This document shows, piece after piece, positions 8,594 through 16,574 of a stretch of DNA of 43,827 bases. The DNA is from Geobacteraceae bacterium (lineage in GTDB: Bacteria; Desulfobacterota; Desulfuromonadia; Desulfuromonadales; BM103). The DNA lies in the NCBI GenBank assembly GCA_024641085.1, contig JAHEDT010000008.1, forward strand, positions 37,648 to 81,474. The letters run 5' to 3'. The position numbers and the translations under genes are program-made. The notes under the pieces are model-generated. The model was not told where the DNA came from and searched no databases. It saw only the letters and a program-made list of their open reading frames with translations. How positions within the stretch are numbered: position 1 is the stretch's first letter; each line of letters opens with the position of its first letter.

Positions 8594-8967
8594 GGGCCTG
8601 AACGGATCGATTGCAGCTGGTAGCTGTGGGCCCGGCCCCGCAACTGCCAACGGGCGGTCACGGTGATCCGGCTCTGACCGGGCAAGGGCAGATTCGACTC
8701 CACACGCTGCCTGATTTCGATCTCCCCGGCCAGCAACGGCTCACCGGAGACCCCCGCCAGTCTGGCATAGTCGACCACCTGCAGCTCCGACATGACCTCG
8801 CCGGCGAGCCGGCGAGCCTGGGTGTGGAGACGGTTGGCGCGGTTGGCCTGGAGGTTGGTGTGCAACAGGGGCAGAAGCCCCATGCTGGCAACCAGGAAGA
8901 TCACCAGCGACACCATCACTTCCGTCAGGGTAAAACCCTTCTCCTCTCTTGTGCAGTCAATTGACAT
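8590..8967 (-). CDS. pilV: Minor pilin PilV-like
   Basis: A 125-aa prepilin, the first gene of the operon. The leader MSIDCTREEKG is followed by FTLTEVMVSLVIFLVASMGL, with Glu+5 and the PilV-typical 'G-L-L-P-L' after the helix. A strong GAGGAGGGG ribosome site precedes the ATG at 8967. The operon starts 58 bp after the radC stop, so it may have its own promoter in that gap or be read through from radC. It is probably required for type IV pilus priming. Confidence 0.83.
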   Translation of the reverse strand: MSIDCTREEKGFTLTEVMVSLVIFLVASMGLLPLLHTNLQANRANRLHTQARRLAGEVMSELQVVDYARLAGVSGEPLLAGEIEIRQRVESNLPLPGQSRITVTARWQLRGRAHSYQLQSIRSGP

Positions 8968-9025
8968 CTCCCCTCCTCGTTGAATGCATTAGCGTTTGGC
9001 AGCTTATCGTCTAAGGTCCTGTTGT

Positions 9026-9712
9026 TCATTCAATCAACCCTTGGTCGGCCAGGCTGACGTAGCGGCCACTGCCGATGATGATATGGTCGAGCACCCGCAC
9101 CCCCATCAAGGCGCCGGCATCGCACAGCCGAGTGGTCAGGTCCAGGTCCTCGCGGCTTGGCGAAGGATCGCCGGACGGATGGTTGTGCACAAAGAGCACC
9201 GCTGCCGCAGACTCACGGATCACCGGCTGGAAAACCTCCCGGGGATGAACGATGCTGGCATTGAGGCTCCCTTCGGAGACCTGGATTTCACGCAGGATGC
9301 GATTCTTGCTGTCGAGCAACAGGGAAAGAAAAACTTCTTTTTTACGATCACGCAGACGCTCGTGGTAATGGCTGAAGACTTCTCGTGAGTTGGTAAAGCG
9401 GGCACCGGGGGACAGCGGCGAGGCAGTAAAGCGGCGGGCCAGTTCACCGAGGGCGAGGATTTCGGCGGCCTTGGCCGGGCCGATTCCGGGCACCATGCAG
9501 AGTTCGGCCGCCGCGGCCGAGGTCATGGCGCGCAGGGAACCGAAGCGGCTCAGCAAGAGACGGGAGAGATCGAGCGCACTGGAGCCGCTGCCGGCATGAC
9601 CGCTGCGCAGAATCAACGCCAAAAGTTCGCTATCGCTGAGTGCTGCGGGACTTGTAGACAGAAGTTTTTCCCGCGGCCGGTCGGCCGCGGGCCAGTCCTT
9701 GATACAGGACAT
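9026..9712 (-). CDS. radC: RadC-family JAB/MPN domain protein
   Basis: A 228-aa protein from the ATG at 9712 (MSCIKDWPAADRPREKLL), chosen over an upstream in-frame start because RadC proteins begin near this DRPREKL motif and a G-rich ribosome site lies just upstream. An N-terminal helix-hairpin-helix (MVPGIGPAKAAEILA, ~72-86) precedes the MPN+/JAMM metal site HNHPSGDPSPSREDLDLT. RadC was linked to repair historically, but its molecular role is unsettled; the JAMM motif predicts a metal-dependent hydrolase or isopeptidase-like fold. It lies upstream of the pilin operon and divergent to def. Confidence 0.9.
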   Translation of the reverse strand: MSCIKDWPAADRPREKLLSTSPAALSDSELLALILRSGHAGSGSSALDLSRLLLSRFGSLRAMTSAAAAELCMVPGIGPAKAAEILALGELARRFTASPLSPGARFTNSREVFSHYHERLRDRKKEVFLSLLLDSKNRILREIQVSEGSLNASIVHPREVFQPVIRESAAAVLFVHNHPSGDPSPSREDLDLTTRLCDAGALMGVRVLDHIIIGSGRYVSLADQGLIE

Positions 9713-9792
9713 TGCCCCCCCCCTGAAAATTGAATCAATCGTCAAAACGACATTACATAGGAGCTTTCGGAATACCATAAAATATATTCATA

Positions 9793-9858
9793 GTGCAAGT
9801 CTCATTTAGCTGGCAGAGAACACCATAGTTGACTTGCACCGAAAGCCCCATCTATCAT
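9793..9858 (+). promoter_or_regulatory. Predicted def promoter with flanking inverted repeat
   Basis: TTGACT (9829-9834), an 18-bp spacer and TATCAT (9853-9858) make a plausible sigma70 promoter 70 bp before def. A 9-bp inverted repeat, GTGCAAGTC (9793-9801) and GACTTGCAC (9831-9839), has its right arm overlapping the -35, as an operator might. Inference only. Confidence 0.45.
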
Positions 9859-9928
9859 TGTAATAACAAGAACATCACGGCCTGCCTGCCTTGCCGCAGC
9901 GGGCCCTTGCCGCTTTAAGGACGACATT

Positions 9929-10447
9929 ATGGCTTTGTTAAAAATAAGACACTACCCCGACCCGGTTCTGAAAAAGGTCGCCGTACCGGTCACCGAGTTC
10001 GATGAGACGCTGCGTCAGCTGGCCCATGACATGGCCGAGACCATGTACGCTGCCCCTGGCGTCGGCCTGGCCGCGCCCCAGGTCGGCATCAGCAAACGCC
10101 TGACCGTGATCGACTGCTCGGTCCGCGACGAGGAGGCCCAGCTGCTGATTCTGGTCAATCCCGAGATCATCCATCGCGAAGGCGAATCCTGTGAAGAAGA
10201 GGGCTGCCTGTCGGTGCCCGAGTACTACGCCAAGGTCGATCGCAGCGCCAAGGTCAGGGTCCGCTTCCAGGACCTCGATGGGCAACCCCACGTCATCGAG
10301 GCCGAGGGGCTGACATCGGTCGCCTGCCAGCACGAGATCGATCATCTCGACGGCATCCTCTTCGTCGACCACCTCTCGCCGCTCAAGCGCAGCATCTTCC
10401 GCAAAAAGTGGAAAAAGATCGAGGAACATCGCACGGAGCAGATGTAA
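9929..10447 (+). CDS. def: Peptide deformylase
   Basis: A 172-aa metalloenzyme that removes the formyl group from the N-terminal methionine of new proteins. All three family motifs are visible: GVGLAAP (44-50), EEGCLS with the metal ligand C93, and HEIDH (135-139) with two histidine ligands and the catalytic glutamate. The length is typical. The stop TAA overlaps the fmt ATG (TAATG), a coupled def-fmt pair that joins formylation of initiator tRNA and its later removal. Confidence 0.97.
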   Translation: MALLKIRHYPDPVLKKVAVPVTEFDETLRQLAHDMAETMYAAPGVGLAAPQVGISKRLTVIDCSVRDEEAQLLILVNPEIIHREGESCEEEGCLSVPEYYAKVDRSAKVRVRFQDLDGQPHVIEAEGLTSVACQHEIDHLDGILFVDHLSPLKRSIFRKKWKKIEEHRTEQM

Positions 10448-11388
10448 TGCAGCCACAGGATCTACGCACCGTTTTCATGGGAACCCCGGATTTCGCCCTG
10501 CAGACTCTGCAGGGCTTAATTGATGCAGGTTGCAACCTGGTCGGCGTCTACACCCAGCCGGACCGCCCCAAGGGGCGCGGCAAACAGTTGGCAGAGCCGC
10601 CGGTCAAGGAACTGGCCCAACGACACGGGATCCCGGTCTACCAGCCGGCCAGACTGCGGCAGCCAGAGGCGGTCGCCGAACTGCAGGCACTGGCTCCCGA
10701 CCTGATCGTGGTGGTCGCCTATGGCCAAATCCTGCCGAAGAGCGTGCTCGACATCCCCCGCTACGGCTGCATCAACGTGCATGCCTCACTGCTCCCCAAG
10801 TATCGCGGCGCGGCACCGATCAACAAGGCGATCATCGACGGTGAGACGCAGACCGGCATCACCACCATGTACATGGATGTCGGCCTGGATACCGGCGACA
10901 TGCTGGTCAAGCAGAGCCTGGCGATCGGCCCGGACGAGACCGCCGGCCAGCTGCATGACCGCCTGGCGGCCCTCGGCCGGGCCACCATGGAGGAGACGCT
11001 GCGCCGGCTCTGCGCAGAAACCCTGCAGCGGACCTCACAGGACGACGGACAGAGCACCTATGCGCCGATGATGAAAAAGGAAGACGGCCGCATCGACTGG
11101 CATCGTTCGGCCATAGAAATCCACAACCAGGTGCGCGGTCTCGACCCCTGGCCGGGAGCCTACACCACCCTCAACGGCGAACTGCTCAAACTGGCCGGGA
11201 CCAGCCCGCAAACCGGGGAGGGCGGCGTCCCCGGCAGTATCGTTGCCGCCGACGGCAAGGGCGTCCGCATCGCCTGCGACCGTGGTACGCTGCTGGTCAG
11301 GGCCTTGCAGTTAGCCGGCCGCAAACGCCTGTCCGCCGCCGACTTCCTGCGCGGCTGCCCCCTTTCGCCAGGGACGATTCTCGACTGA
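10447..11388 (+). CDS. fmt: Methionyl-tRNA formyltransferase
   Basis: A 313-aa enzyme that formylates Met-tRNAfMet using 10-formyl-tetrahydrofolate. The start at 10447 is set by overlap with the def stop and gives MQPQDLRTVFMGTPDFA. The catalytic triad of the formyltransferase fold is visible: N110, H112 (CINVHASLLPKYRGAAP) and D148 (MDVGLDTGDM). The C-terminal OB-like domain follows from ~205 (DWHRSAIEIHNQVRGLDPWPGAY). It is operonic with def. Confidence 0.97.
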   Translation: MQPQDLRTVFMGTPDFALQTLQGLIDAGCNLVGVYTQPDRPKGRGKQLAEPPVKELAQRHGIPVYQPARLRQPEAVAELQALAPDLIVVVAYGQILPKSVLDIPRYGCINVHASLLPKYRGAAPINKAIIDGETQTGITTMYMDVGLDTGDMLVKQSLAIGPDETAGQLHDRLAALGRATMEETLRRLCAETLQRTSQDDGQSTYAPMMKKEDGRIDWHRSAIEIHNQVRGLDPWPGAYTTLNGELLKLAGTSPQTGEGGVPGSIVAADGKGVRIACDRGTLLVRALQLAGRKRLSAADFLRGCPLSPGTILD

Positions 11389-11506
11389 GCACCGGGCCAA
11401 GCCTGTTCAGAGGCCCTTGATTTCAGCAATTTCGTAGTTATATTGGTCGCTCAAGGACAACATAACCGGCAACATTCAACATCTATCGAGAAAGTAAAAC
11501 CAAGCA

Positions 11507-12349
11507 ATGAACACCTTACGGACCATTATCCTGCTCACCGTGCTAACCCTCGGACTGGTTTTCGTCGGCGGTATGATCGGCGGCCAGCAGGGCGCTCTTT
11601 TCGCCCTGGTCATGGCAGGCATCATGAACATGGGCTCCTACTGGTTCTCCGACAAGATCGTCATCAAGATGTATCGCGGCAGCCAGGTGACCAGTGGCCC
11701 TCTCTACAAAGTGGTTGCCGAACTTTGCCAGGCCAACCAACTGCCGATGCCGAAAGTCTACACCCTGCCGCAGGCGACCCCCAATGCATTTGCCACCGGG
11801 CGAAACCCTGAGCATGCCGTGGTTGCTGCCACCGAGGGAATCATGCAGATTCTCTCGCACGACGAGTTGAAGGGGGTCATGGCCCACGAGATGAGCCACG
11901 TCATGCACCGCGACATCCTGATCGGCTCGATCGCTGCGACCATTGCCGGGGCCATCGCCTACCTGGGCCATATGGCTCAGTGGGCCGCGATCTTCGGCGG
12001 ATTCGGCCGCGATGACGAGGACAGCAATCCCCTCGCCCTGATCGTCATGGCGATCATTGCACCGTTGGCAGCCATGCTGGTCCAGATGGCAATTTCCCGG
12101 TCCCGGGAGTTCGAGGCCGACAAGGGCGGTGCCAAGCTGAGCGGCAACCCGCTCTCCCTGGCCAATGCCCTGCGCAAGCTGGAAAACGCCAACCAGGTCA
12201 GGCCGATGCCGCGGGTCAACGAGGCAACGGCACACATGTTCATCGTCAACCCGCTGCGCGCCGGTGGCGTCGCTGCCCTATTCACCACCCACCCGCCGAT
12301 GGCCGAACGCATCCGCCGCCTTGAGGCAATGGCCGCCGGCAGAAGCTGA
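11507..12349 (+). CDS. htpX: Membrane zinc metalloprotease HtpX
   Basis: A 280-aa M48-family protease of the inner membrane that helps degrade misfolded membrane proteins. Two N-terminal membrane segments (residues ~4-22 and 27-45) precede the zinc motif HEMSH (127-131), with the third ligand E203 in REFEAD. Two more hydrophobic stretches lie at ~138-155 and 175-195. The length agrees with the family. The gene has 118 bp of upstream spacing and its own terminator, so it may be a single-gene unit set between fmt and rsmB. Confidence 0.95.
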   Translation: MNTLRTIILLTVLTLGLVFVGGMIGGQQGALFALVMAGIMNMGSYWFSDKIVIKMYRGSQVTSGPLYKVVAELCQANQLPMPKVYTLPQATPNAFATGRNPEHAVVAATEGIMQILSHDELKGVMAHEMSHVMHRDILIGSIAATIAGAIAYLGHMAQWAAIFGGFGRDDEDSNPLALIVMAIIAPLAAMLVQMAISRSREFEADKGGAKLSGNPLSLANALRKLENANQVRPMPRVNEATAHMFIVNPLRAGGVAALFTTHPPMAERIRRLEAMAAGRS

Positions 12350-12365
12350 TTGCCAAAATCAACCA

Positions 12366-12391
12366 GGGGGCCCACATTGCCCCCTTTAATT
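12366..12391 (+). terminator. Terminator after htpX
   Basis: GGGGGC (12366-12371), a 7-nt loop and GCCCCC (12379-12384) are followed by TTTAATTT. It lies 17 bp after the htpX stop. Confidence 0.75.
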
Positions 12392-12400
12392 TATGCGGCG

Positions 12401-12475
12401 TAGGGGTCAGGTCTACACATTTCACTTTTTTTGCACAAAATACATTTTTTGTGAAATGTGTAGACCTGACCCCTA
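12401..12475. repeat. Perfect 25-bp inverted repeat, REP/RAYT-like element
   Basis: The left arm at 12401-12425 (TAGGGGTCAGG TCTACACA..., ending TTTCAC) is an exact reverse complement of the right arm at 12451-12475, around a 25-nt T/A-rich spacer. As RNA it would fold into a very stable stem. The GGGGTCAGGTCTACACAT core resembles ends seen near REP-associated tyrosine transposases in other Proteobacteria; this is from memory, not a search. It lies after the htpX terminator and ends 21 bp before rsmB. A 23/25 half copy is at 2050-2074. Confidence 0.8.
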
Positions 12476-12496
12476 ATCTACTGGAACGAGTGTGGA

Positions 12497-13867
12497 ATGG
12501 CCCATCAAAACAAACCGGCGCAGCCTGCCGAGGCCCGCTCCGGGGCGTATGACATCCTGAAGCGCGTCGAGCAGGGCGGTTATGCCGACCGGCTCCTGGA
12601 CGCCTACCTGGAACGCAACCCGGGGATGGATCCCCGCGAGCGGGGGCTTCTGACTGAACTGGTTTACGGGGTGCTGCGTCTGCGCGGCCGGCTCGACTTC
12701 GCCTTGGGGCGTTTTTCCCGACAGCCCCTGGCGCGCCTGGAGACCGAGGCCCTGCTGCTGCTGCGGCTCGGTGCTTACCAGCTGCTGGAACTCGACCGCA
12801 TTCCGGCGCACGCCGCGGTGCACGCCACTGTCGACCTGGCCCACCGAATCGGCATGGGCCGGGTTTCCGGCCTGGTTAACGGCACGCTGCGCGCCCTGGA
12901 ACGCGAACGCACCACGATCCCCTGGCCGACGCCGGACCACCTGCGGGCTTACCTCCAGCACGTCTGTAGCCTGCCAAGCTGGCTGGCCAAGGAACTGCTG
13001 CGCCAGTTTCCGAACAGCGAATCCCGGGCCCTGGCGGAGTCCCTGGCCGGCCCGGCACCGCAGACCCTGCGCGTCAATACGCTGAAAACCGACCGCGAAG
13101 CCCTGCTCGCGGCTCTGGCAGACACCGGTCACAGCGCCCGGCCCTGCCATTTCGCTCCCGAAGGGATTGTCATCGAAAAACGGGCCCCACAGGGCTTGCC
13201 CGGGGACCATGAGGGGTGGTACCAAGTCCAGGATGAGGCCAGCATGCTGGTTGCCCACCTCCTCGGTGCGCGCCCCGGAGATCGCGTTCTGGACGCCTGC
13301 GCAGCCCCCGGGGGCAAGACCACCCACCTGGCAGCACTGACCGGTAACCAGGCCCGCATTCTGGCCATCGACAAGCACGCCCAGCGAGTCGAGCTGATCA
13401 ACCGGGGAGCCGAACGGCTCGGTTGCAGCGGCATCGAGGCACGTTGCTGGAATCTTACCGGCGCACCGGACTTTCTCGAACCCGGGAGCTTCGACCGCAT
13501 CCTGGTCGACGCTCCATGCAGCGGTCTCGGTGTTCTGCGCCGCAACCCGGAGAGCCGCTGGAATCGGCGGCCGGCGGATATCCAGGAACTGGCCGCACTG
13601 CAGCGGCAGATCCTCGCTCAGGTCGCCCCCCTGTTGCGCTCCGGAGGGCACCTAGTCTACTCGGTCTGCACCTTCACTGGTGCGGAGACGGATGATGTGG
13701 TCAAGGATTTTCTTGCCCGACACCCAGCTTTTATCGAGGAGGACTTTCGTACCCTGCTGCCAGCCGAGTGGCTGGCTCTGACGACCGACACCGGCCGGGT
13801 GCGCACCCTGCCCCATCTTCATGACGGCATGGATGCCTTTTTTGTCGCACGCTTGATAAAATCCTGA
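12497..13867 (+). CDS. rsmB: 16S rRNA (cytosine-C5)-methyltransferase RsmB
   Basis: A 456-aa enzyme that methylates C967 (E. coli numbering) of 16S rRNA using S-adenosylmethionine. An N-terminal NusB-like RNA-binding domain (residues ~8-145, AYDILKRVEQGGYADRLLDA) precedes a Rossmann methyltransferase domain. The SAM site is DACAAPGGKTTHLA (~273-286). Two catalytic cysteines are present: C341 (DAPCSGLG) and C391 (VYSVCTFTG). The length matches Sun/RsmB. The palindromic element ends 21 bp upstream of the ATG and may affect its expression. Confidence 0.95.
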   Translation: MAHQNKPAQPAEARSGAYDILKRVEQGGYADRLLDAYLERNPGMDPRERGLLTELVYGVLRLRGRLDFALGRFSRQPLARLETEALLLLRLGAYQLLELDRIPAHAAVHATVDLAHRIGMGRVSGLVNGTLRALERERTTIPWPTPDHLRAYLQHVCSLPSWLAKELLRQFPNSESRALAESLAGPAPQTLRVNTLKTDREALLAALADTGHSARPCHFAPEGIVIEKRAPQGLPGDHEGWYQVQDEASMLVAHLLGARPGDRVLDACAAPGGKTTHLAALTGNQARILAIDKHAQRVELINRGAERLGCSGIEARCWNLTGAPDFLEPGSFDRILVDAPCSGLGVLRRNPESRWNRRPADIQELAALQRQILAQVAPLLRSGGHLVYSVCTFTGAETDDVVKDFLARHPAFIEEDFRTLLPAEWLALTTDTGRVRTLPHLHDGMDAFFVARLIKS

Positions 13868-14011
13868 CACGCGGCCCGGTGGTACAAAGCGACCGCTGCA
13901 AAGCAGGGCTGGCCAAATCATTTTCAAATAGGTTATAAAGATTCTGCCAATGTCTTCGTGCTCTTCGCCGGCCTGCTGGTCAGCAAGCGCCAAACTCGAC
14001 CGGAGCCTCAA

Positions 14012-14677
14012 ATGATCAAGATCGCCCCATCGATCCTCTCTGCCGACTTCTCACGACTCGGCGCAGACGTCCAGGCCGTTGACCGGGCCGGCGCCGACTA
14101 CATCCACGTCGACGTCATGGACGGCCATTTCGTCCCCAACATCACGATCGGCCCACTGGTGGTCGCCGCCCTGCGCAAGGTGACCGCCAAGCCTCTCGAC
14201 GTACACCTGATGATCGAGTCTCCCGACCTCTATATCCCGGAATTCGCCAAGGCCGGTGCCGATATCATCACCGTCCACCAGGAAGCGGTGCCGCATCTGC
14301 ATCGCTCCGTGCAGTTGATCAAAAGCCTCGGCAAAAAAGCCGGCGTCTCCCTCAACCCGGCGACACCGGTAGAGACCCTGGATGTCATCCTCGATGAGCT
14401 CGACCTGGTACTGGTCATGTCGGTCAACCCCGGCTTCGGCGGCCAGGCGTTCATTCCTACAGCCCTCGACAAGATTCGCGCCCTGCGCCAGCGAATCACC
14501 CGGCGCGGTCTCGCCACGGAGCTGGAAGTGGACGGCGGCATCAAGACAGACAACATCCGCGCCGTGGTTGCCGCAGGGGCCGATGTGCTGGTCGCCGGCA
14601 GCGCCGTTTTCAACTCGGCGGACTATGCCGCAACCATCGTGGCCCTTCGGGAGAATGCCGTCAGCACGACCGTATGA
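14012..14677 (+). CDS. rpe: Ribulose-phosphate 3-epimerase
   Basis: A 221-aa TIM-barrel enzyme interconverting ribulose-5-phosphate and xylulose-5-phosphate. The start at 14012 ([17 protein letters not shown]) has GGAG seven bases upstream and matches the usual N-terminus. Metal and catalytic motifs are visible: [29 protein letters not shown] and the phosphate-binding EVDGGIK. It is coupled to the following NUDIX gene by an ATGA overlap, and 144 bp separate it from rsmB. Confidence 0.96.
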   Translation: MIKIAPSILSADFSRLGADVQAVDRAGADYIHVDVMDGHFVPNITIGPLVVAALRKVTAKPLDVHLMIESPDLYIPEFAKAGADIITVHQEAVPHLHRSVQLIKSLGKKAGVSLNPATPVETLDVILDELDLVLVMSVNPGFGGQAFIPTALDKIRALRQRITRRGLATELEVDGGIKTDNIRAVVAAGADVLVAGSAVFNSADYAATIVALRENAVSTTV

Positions 14678-15243
14678 TGCTCGATCGCTCACGCCTGACC
14701 AGCCTTCTTCAGACTTTTCCCCGACAGACTATCGCCCCCGGGACTCTGCGTGCAGCCGCCGTGCTGGTGCCGCTCTTTCCCCGGCACGGACGTGACTTTT
14801 TGCTCTTTACCGAACGCACCGCGCACCTGGAGCATCACGCCGGGGAGATCTCCTTTCCCGGCGGCGGCTTTGATCCCGGCGACGCCGATTTGAGCGCCAC
14901 CGCCCTGCGCGAAGCCGAAGAAGAGCTCGGCATTGCCCGGACACAGATCAAACTGCTGGGACGCCTGGACGATTTCTATTCGGTGCACGGCTACCATGTT
15001 GTGCCCTTCGTCGGAATCATCCCCCCGCCCGACGACCTGCAGTACGATCCTTTCGAGATCGCCGCCACCTTCGAAGCCCCCCTCGAGCACTTTCGCGACC
15101 CGTCGGTTCACCACGTTAAAGATTGGCAGCATCGCGGCCGCAGCTTCCCGGTCGACTTCTACCAGTTCAAAGAGCACACGATCTGGGGGCTGACGGCTGC
15201 CATCCTGCGCCAGTTCCTCGAGGAGACGGCCGGGCTGCGTTGA
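14674..15243 (+). CDS. NUDIX hydrolase, CoA pyrophosphatase-like
   Basis: A 189-aa protein. The NUDIX box is complete ([11 protein letters not shown]...[11 protein letters not shown], with the REAEEELG core near residues 81-88). It is preceded by the CoA-pyrophosphatase signature [19 protein letters not shown], which resembles the NudL/YeaB family that cleaves coenzyme A and similar dinucleotides. The start overlaps the rpe stop; ATGATG offers two adjacent start codons. Substrate specificity is inferred from the signature only. Confidence 0.87.
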   Translation: MMLDRSRLTSLLQTFPRQTIAPGTLRAAAVLVPLFPRHGRDFLLFTERTAHLEHHAGEISFPGGGFDPGDADLSATALREAEEELGIARTQIKLLGRLDDFYSVHGYHVVPFVGIIPPPDDLQYDPFEIAATFEAPLEHFRDPSVHHVKDWQHRGRSFPVDFYQFKEHTIWGLTAAILRQFLEETAGLR

Positions 15244-15425
15244 ACGAAACACCGGCTGCTTTACCGCAGAGAAAAGCAGCGAACGTCTGATCAAACCAGA
15301 AAGGCGCAGTTACACGGAGTCAGGGGAGAAAAAAATCAAATCCCGGGCGGGCAGATTGAGCGAAACACGAACCAGCACAGTCTAAAACAGAATCAAAACA
15401 GCCGGGGAGGGCGAACGGGAGAGAT

Positions 15426-15710
15426 TCAACGGGCGGAGGTGCCCCGACAGGGCGCAAGACCGAGCAGCGTGTCGAGATCGCCCCGTTCATCCAGATTGAA
15501 CAGGTCGTCACAGTTGCCGATCGGAGTATTGTCGATGAAAATGCCGGGAACGGAGTTCCGTCGACCGCGTTGCTGCATTTCTACTGCCTTGAGCTCGTCA
15601 TCAGTGATATCATACTCAACGAAGCTCACGCCCTTGATGCGCAACAGCTCCTTGGCCCGCTGGCAATAAAGACAGTACAGCTTGGTATAAATTTCAATTT
15701 TGACGCTCAT
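15426..15710 (-). CDS. Glutaredoxin with CLYC active site
   Basis: A 94-aa thioredoxin-fold protein starting MSVKIEIYTKLYCLYCQRAK. The active-site CxxC is CLYC in place of the usual CPYC. The cis-proline and glutathione-binding region is present (RRNSVPGIFIDNTPIGNCDDL). The start is set by alignment with the family; a much longer upstream extension in the same frame runs through the next gene's promoter and is rejected. It acts in cytosolic dithiol/disulfide exchange. It is divergent to the lipoprotein gene that begins at 15793. Confidence 0.88.
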   Translation of the reverse strand: MSVKIEIYTKLYCLYCQRAKELLRIKGVSFVEYDITDDELKAVEMQQRGRRNSVPGIFIDNTPIGNCDDLFNLDERGDLDTLLGLAPCRGTSAR

Positions 15711-15792
15711 ACCTTGCCTTAAGAAACGTGGCCCATTAGGGATTAAGATACCCGAGATCAGGCAAGAAGCAAGTCGCCGAAAGGAAAAACCT

Positions 15793-16218
15793 GTGACCTG
15801 GAAATTTTCAAAGTATTTCAGTGGCCTGTTACTGGCCTTGCTCCTTGCTGGATGTTTCGGCCAGCCCCAGGCGCCGCCCGAAAAACTCGACGAAATGAGC
15901 CGCAAGGATTTCATGGCCGCCTTGCGCTGGAAACAGTACCCGGTTGCCGCAACCCTCATGAAGCCCGAGTATCGCGAGGACTTTCTGGCAACCTTCAATG
16001 CGCTGAAGGACATCCACATCGTCGACGTCCGGATGATCGACCTGCAGACGGTCCAGGAAAGCCGGCGTTTCGAGACGACGCTGGAGATGGACTACTACTT
16101 GCTCCCTTCGGTCACGGTCAAGACCTTCCGCTTCAAGCAAACCTGGGTTTATTTCGACGGCGAGGACCCGGCTCTGCAGGGCTTTCTTGTCGTGACGCCC
16201 TTCCCCCCTTTCCCCTGA
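15793..16218 (+). CDS. Predicted lipoprotein of unknown function
   Basis: A 141-aa protein with GTG start and AAGGA eight bases upstream. The N-terminus VTWKFSKYFSGLLLALLLAGC is a lipoprotein signal with lipobox LAGC, so the mature protein begins at Cys and is membrane anchored. The mature part (DEMSRKDFMAALRWKQYPVAATLM and so on) shows no domain I recognise. It looks like a small alpha/beta fold of the kind seen in NTF2-like lipoproteins, but that is a guess. An in-frame ATG at 15700 is rejected because it would bury the signal peptide. Confidence 0.7.
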   Translation: MTWKFSKYFSGLLLALLLAGCFGQPQAPPEKLDEMSRKDFMAALRWKQYPVAATLMKPEYREDFLATFNALKDIHIVDVRMIDLQTVQESRRFETTLEMDYYLLPSVTVKTFRFKQTWVYFDGEDPALQGFLVVTPFPPFP

Positions 16219-16437
16219 GCCACGGAACTCTCGAACAGCTGTTCACTGGCGTCCCGGGGCAGGCCGGCCCATGCTTTTCTGCGACTTGTCTCCAGTTGCT
16301 GGTGGCATGCAACATGAGGGCCGGCGCGGCAGTGTTTGCCGACAGGCTGCGAAGAGGGTGAAACGCCTGGGCAGCCCCTTGAAAACCCCGCCAAGAGGAG
16401 ACCTCAAGACTCAAATTTCCCTTGATTTTCGCGGTAT

Positions 16438-16469
16438 CCTTGTGGTATTTAGCTGCATACTGTATACAA
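16438..16469 (+). promoter_or_regulatory. Candidate sfrBA promoter and GntR-type operator
   Basis: The operator CTGCATACTGTATACAA (16453-16469) matches the perfect palindrome at 39874-39890 at 15 of 17 positions, counting the central base as free. Its right half GTATACAA is identical. TATACA within it sits 17 bp after TTGTGG and could be the -10, so a bound repressor would block transcription, as at the GntR gene. The -35 is poor, so the promoter itself is less certain than the operator. Confidence 0.55.
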
Positions 16470-16504
16470 GACGAACAAACTAAAACGCAGGCAGATATCG
16501 CGAC

Positions 16505-16530
16505 AAAAAGGCGCTGAGGCGCTTTTTTTC
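16505..16530 (+). promoter_or_regulatory. Terminator-like hairpin in the sfrBA leader
   Basis: AAAAAGGCGC, loop TGAG, and GCGCTTTTTTT can pair over ten bp including one G-U pair, followed by a T run. It lies downstream of the operator and 45 bp before the sfrB start. It could therefore work as an attenuator on transcripts from that promoter; otherwise it terminates read-through from upstream. Confidence 0.5.
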
Positions 16531-16574
16531 TGTGGTTCTGCGTTTCTAAAAACTGACCTGAATGGGAGGTTAAC

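Larger units (their letters stand above)
16219..16574. other. Long non-coding interval upstream of sfrB
   Basis: 356 bp with no convincing gene. The first ~200 bp show no structure I can interpret. From about 16438 onward it holds a candidate promoter, a GntR-type operator, a terminator-like hairpin and the sfrB ribosome site, each listed separately. Confidence 0.6.

Noticed and set aside
12401-12475. Terminator for htpX
   Set aside because: A proper terminator precedes it, no T run follows the right arm, and the stem is far longer than usual with a 25-nt loop.
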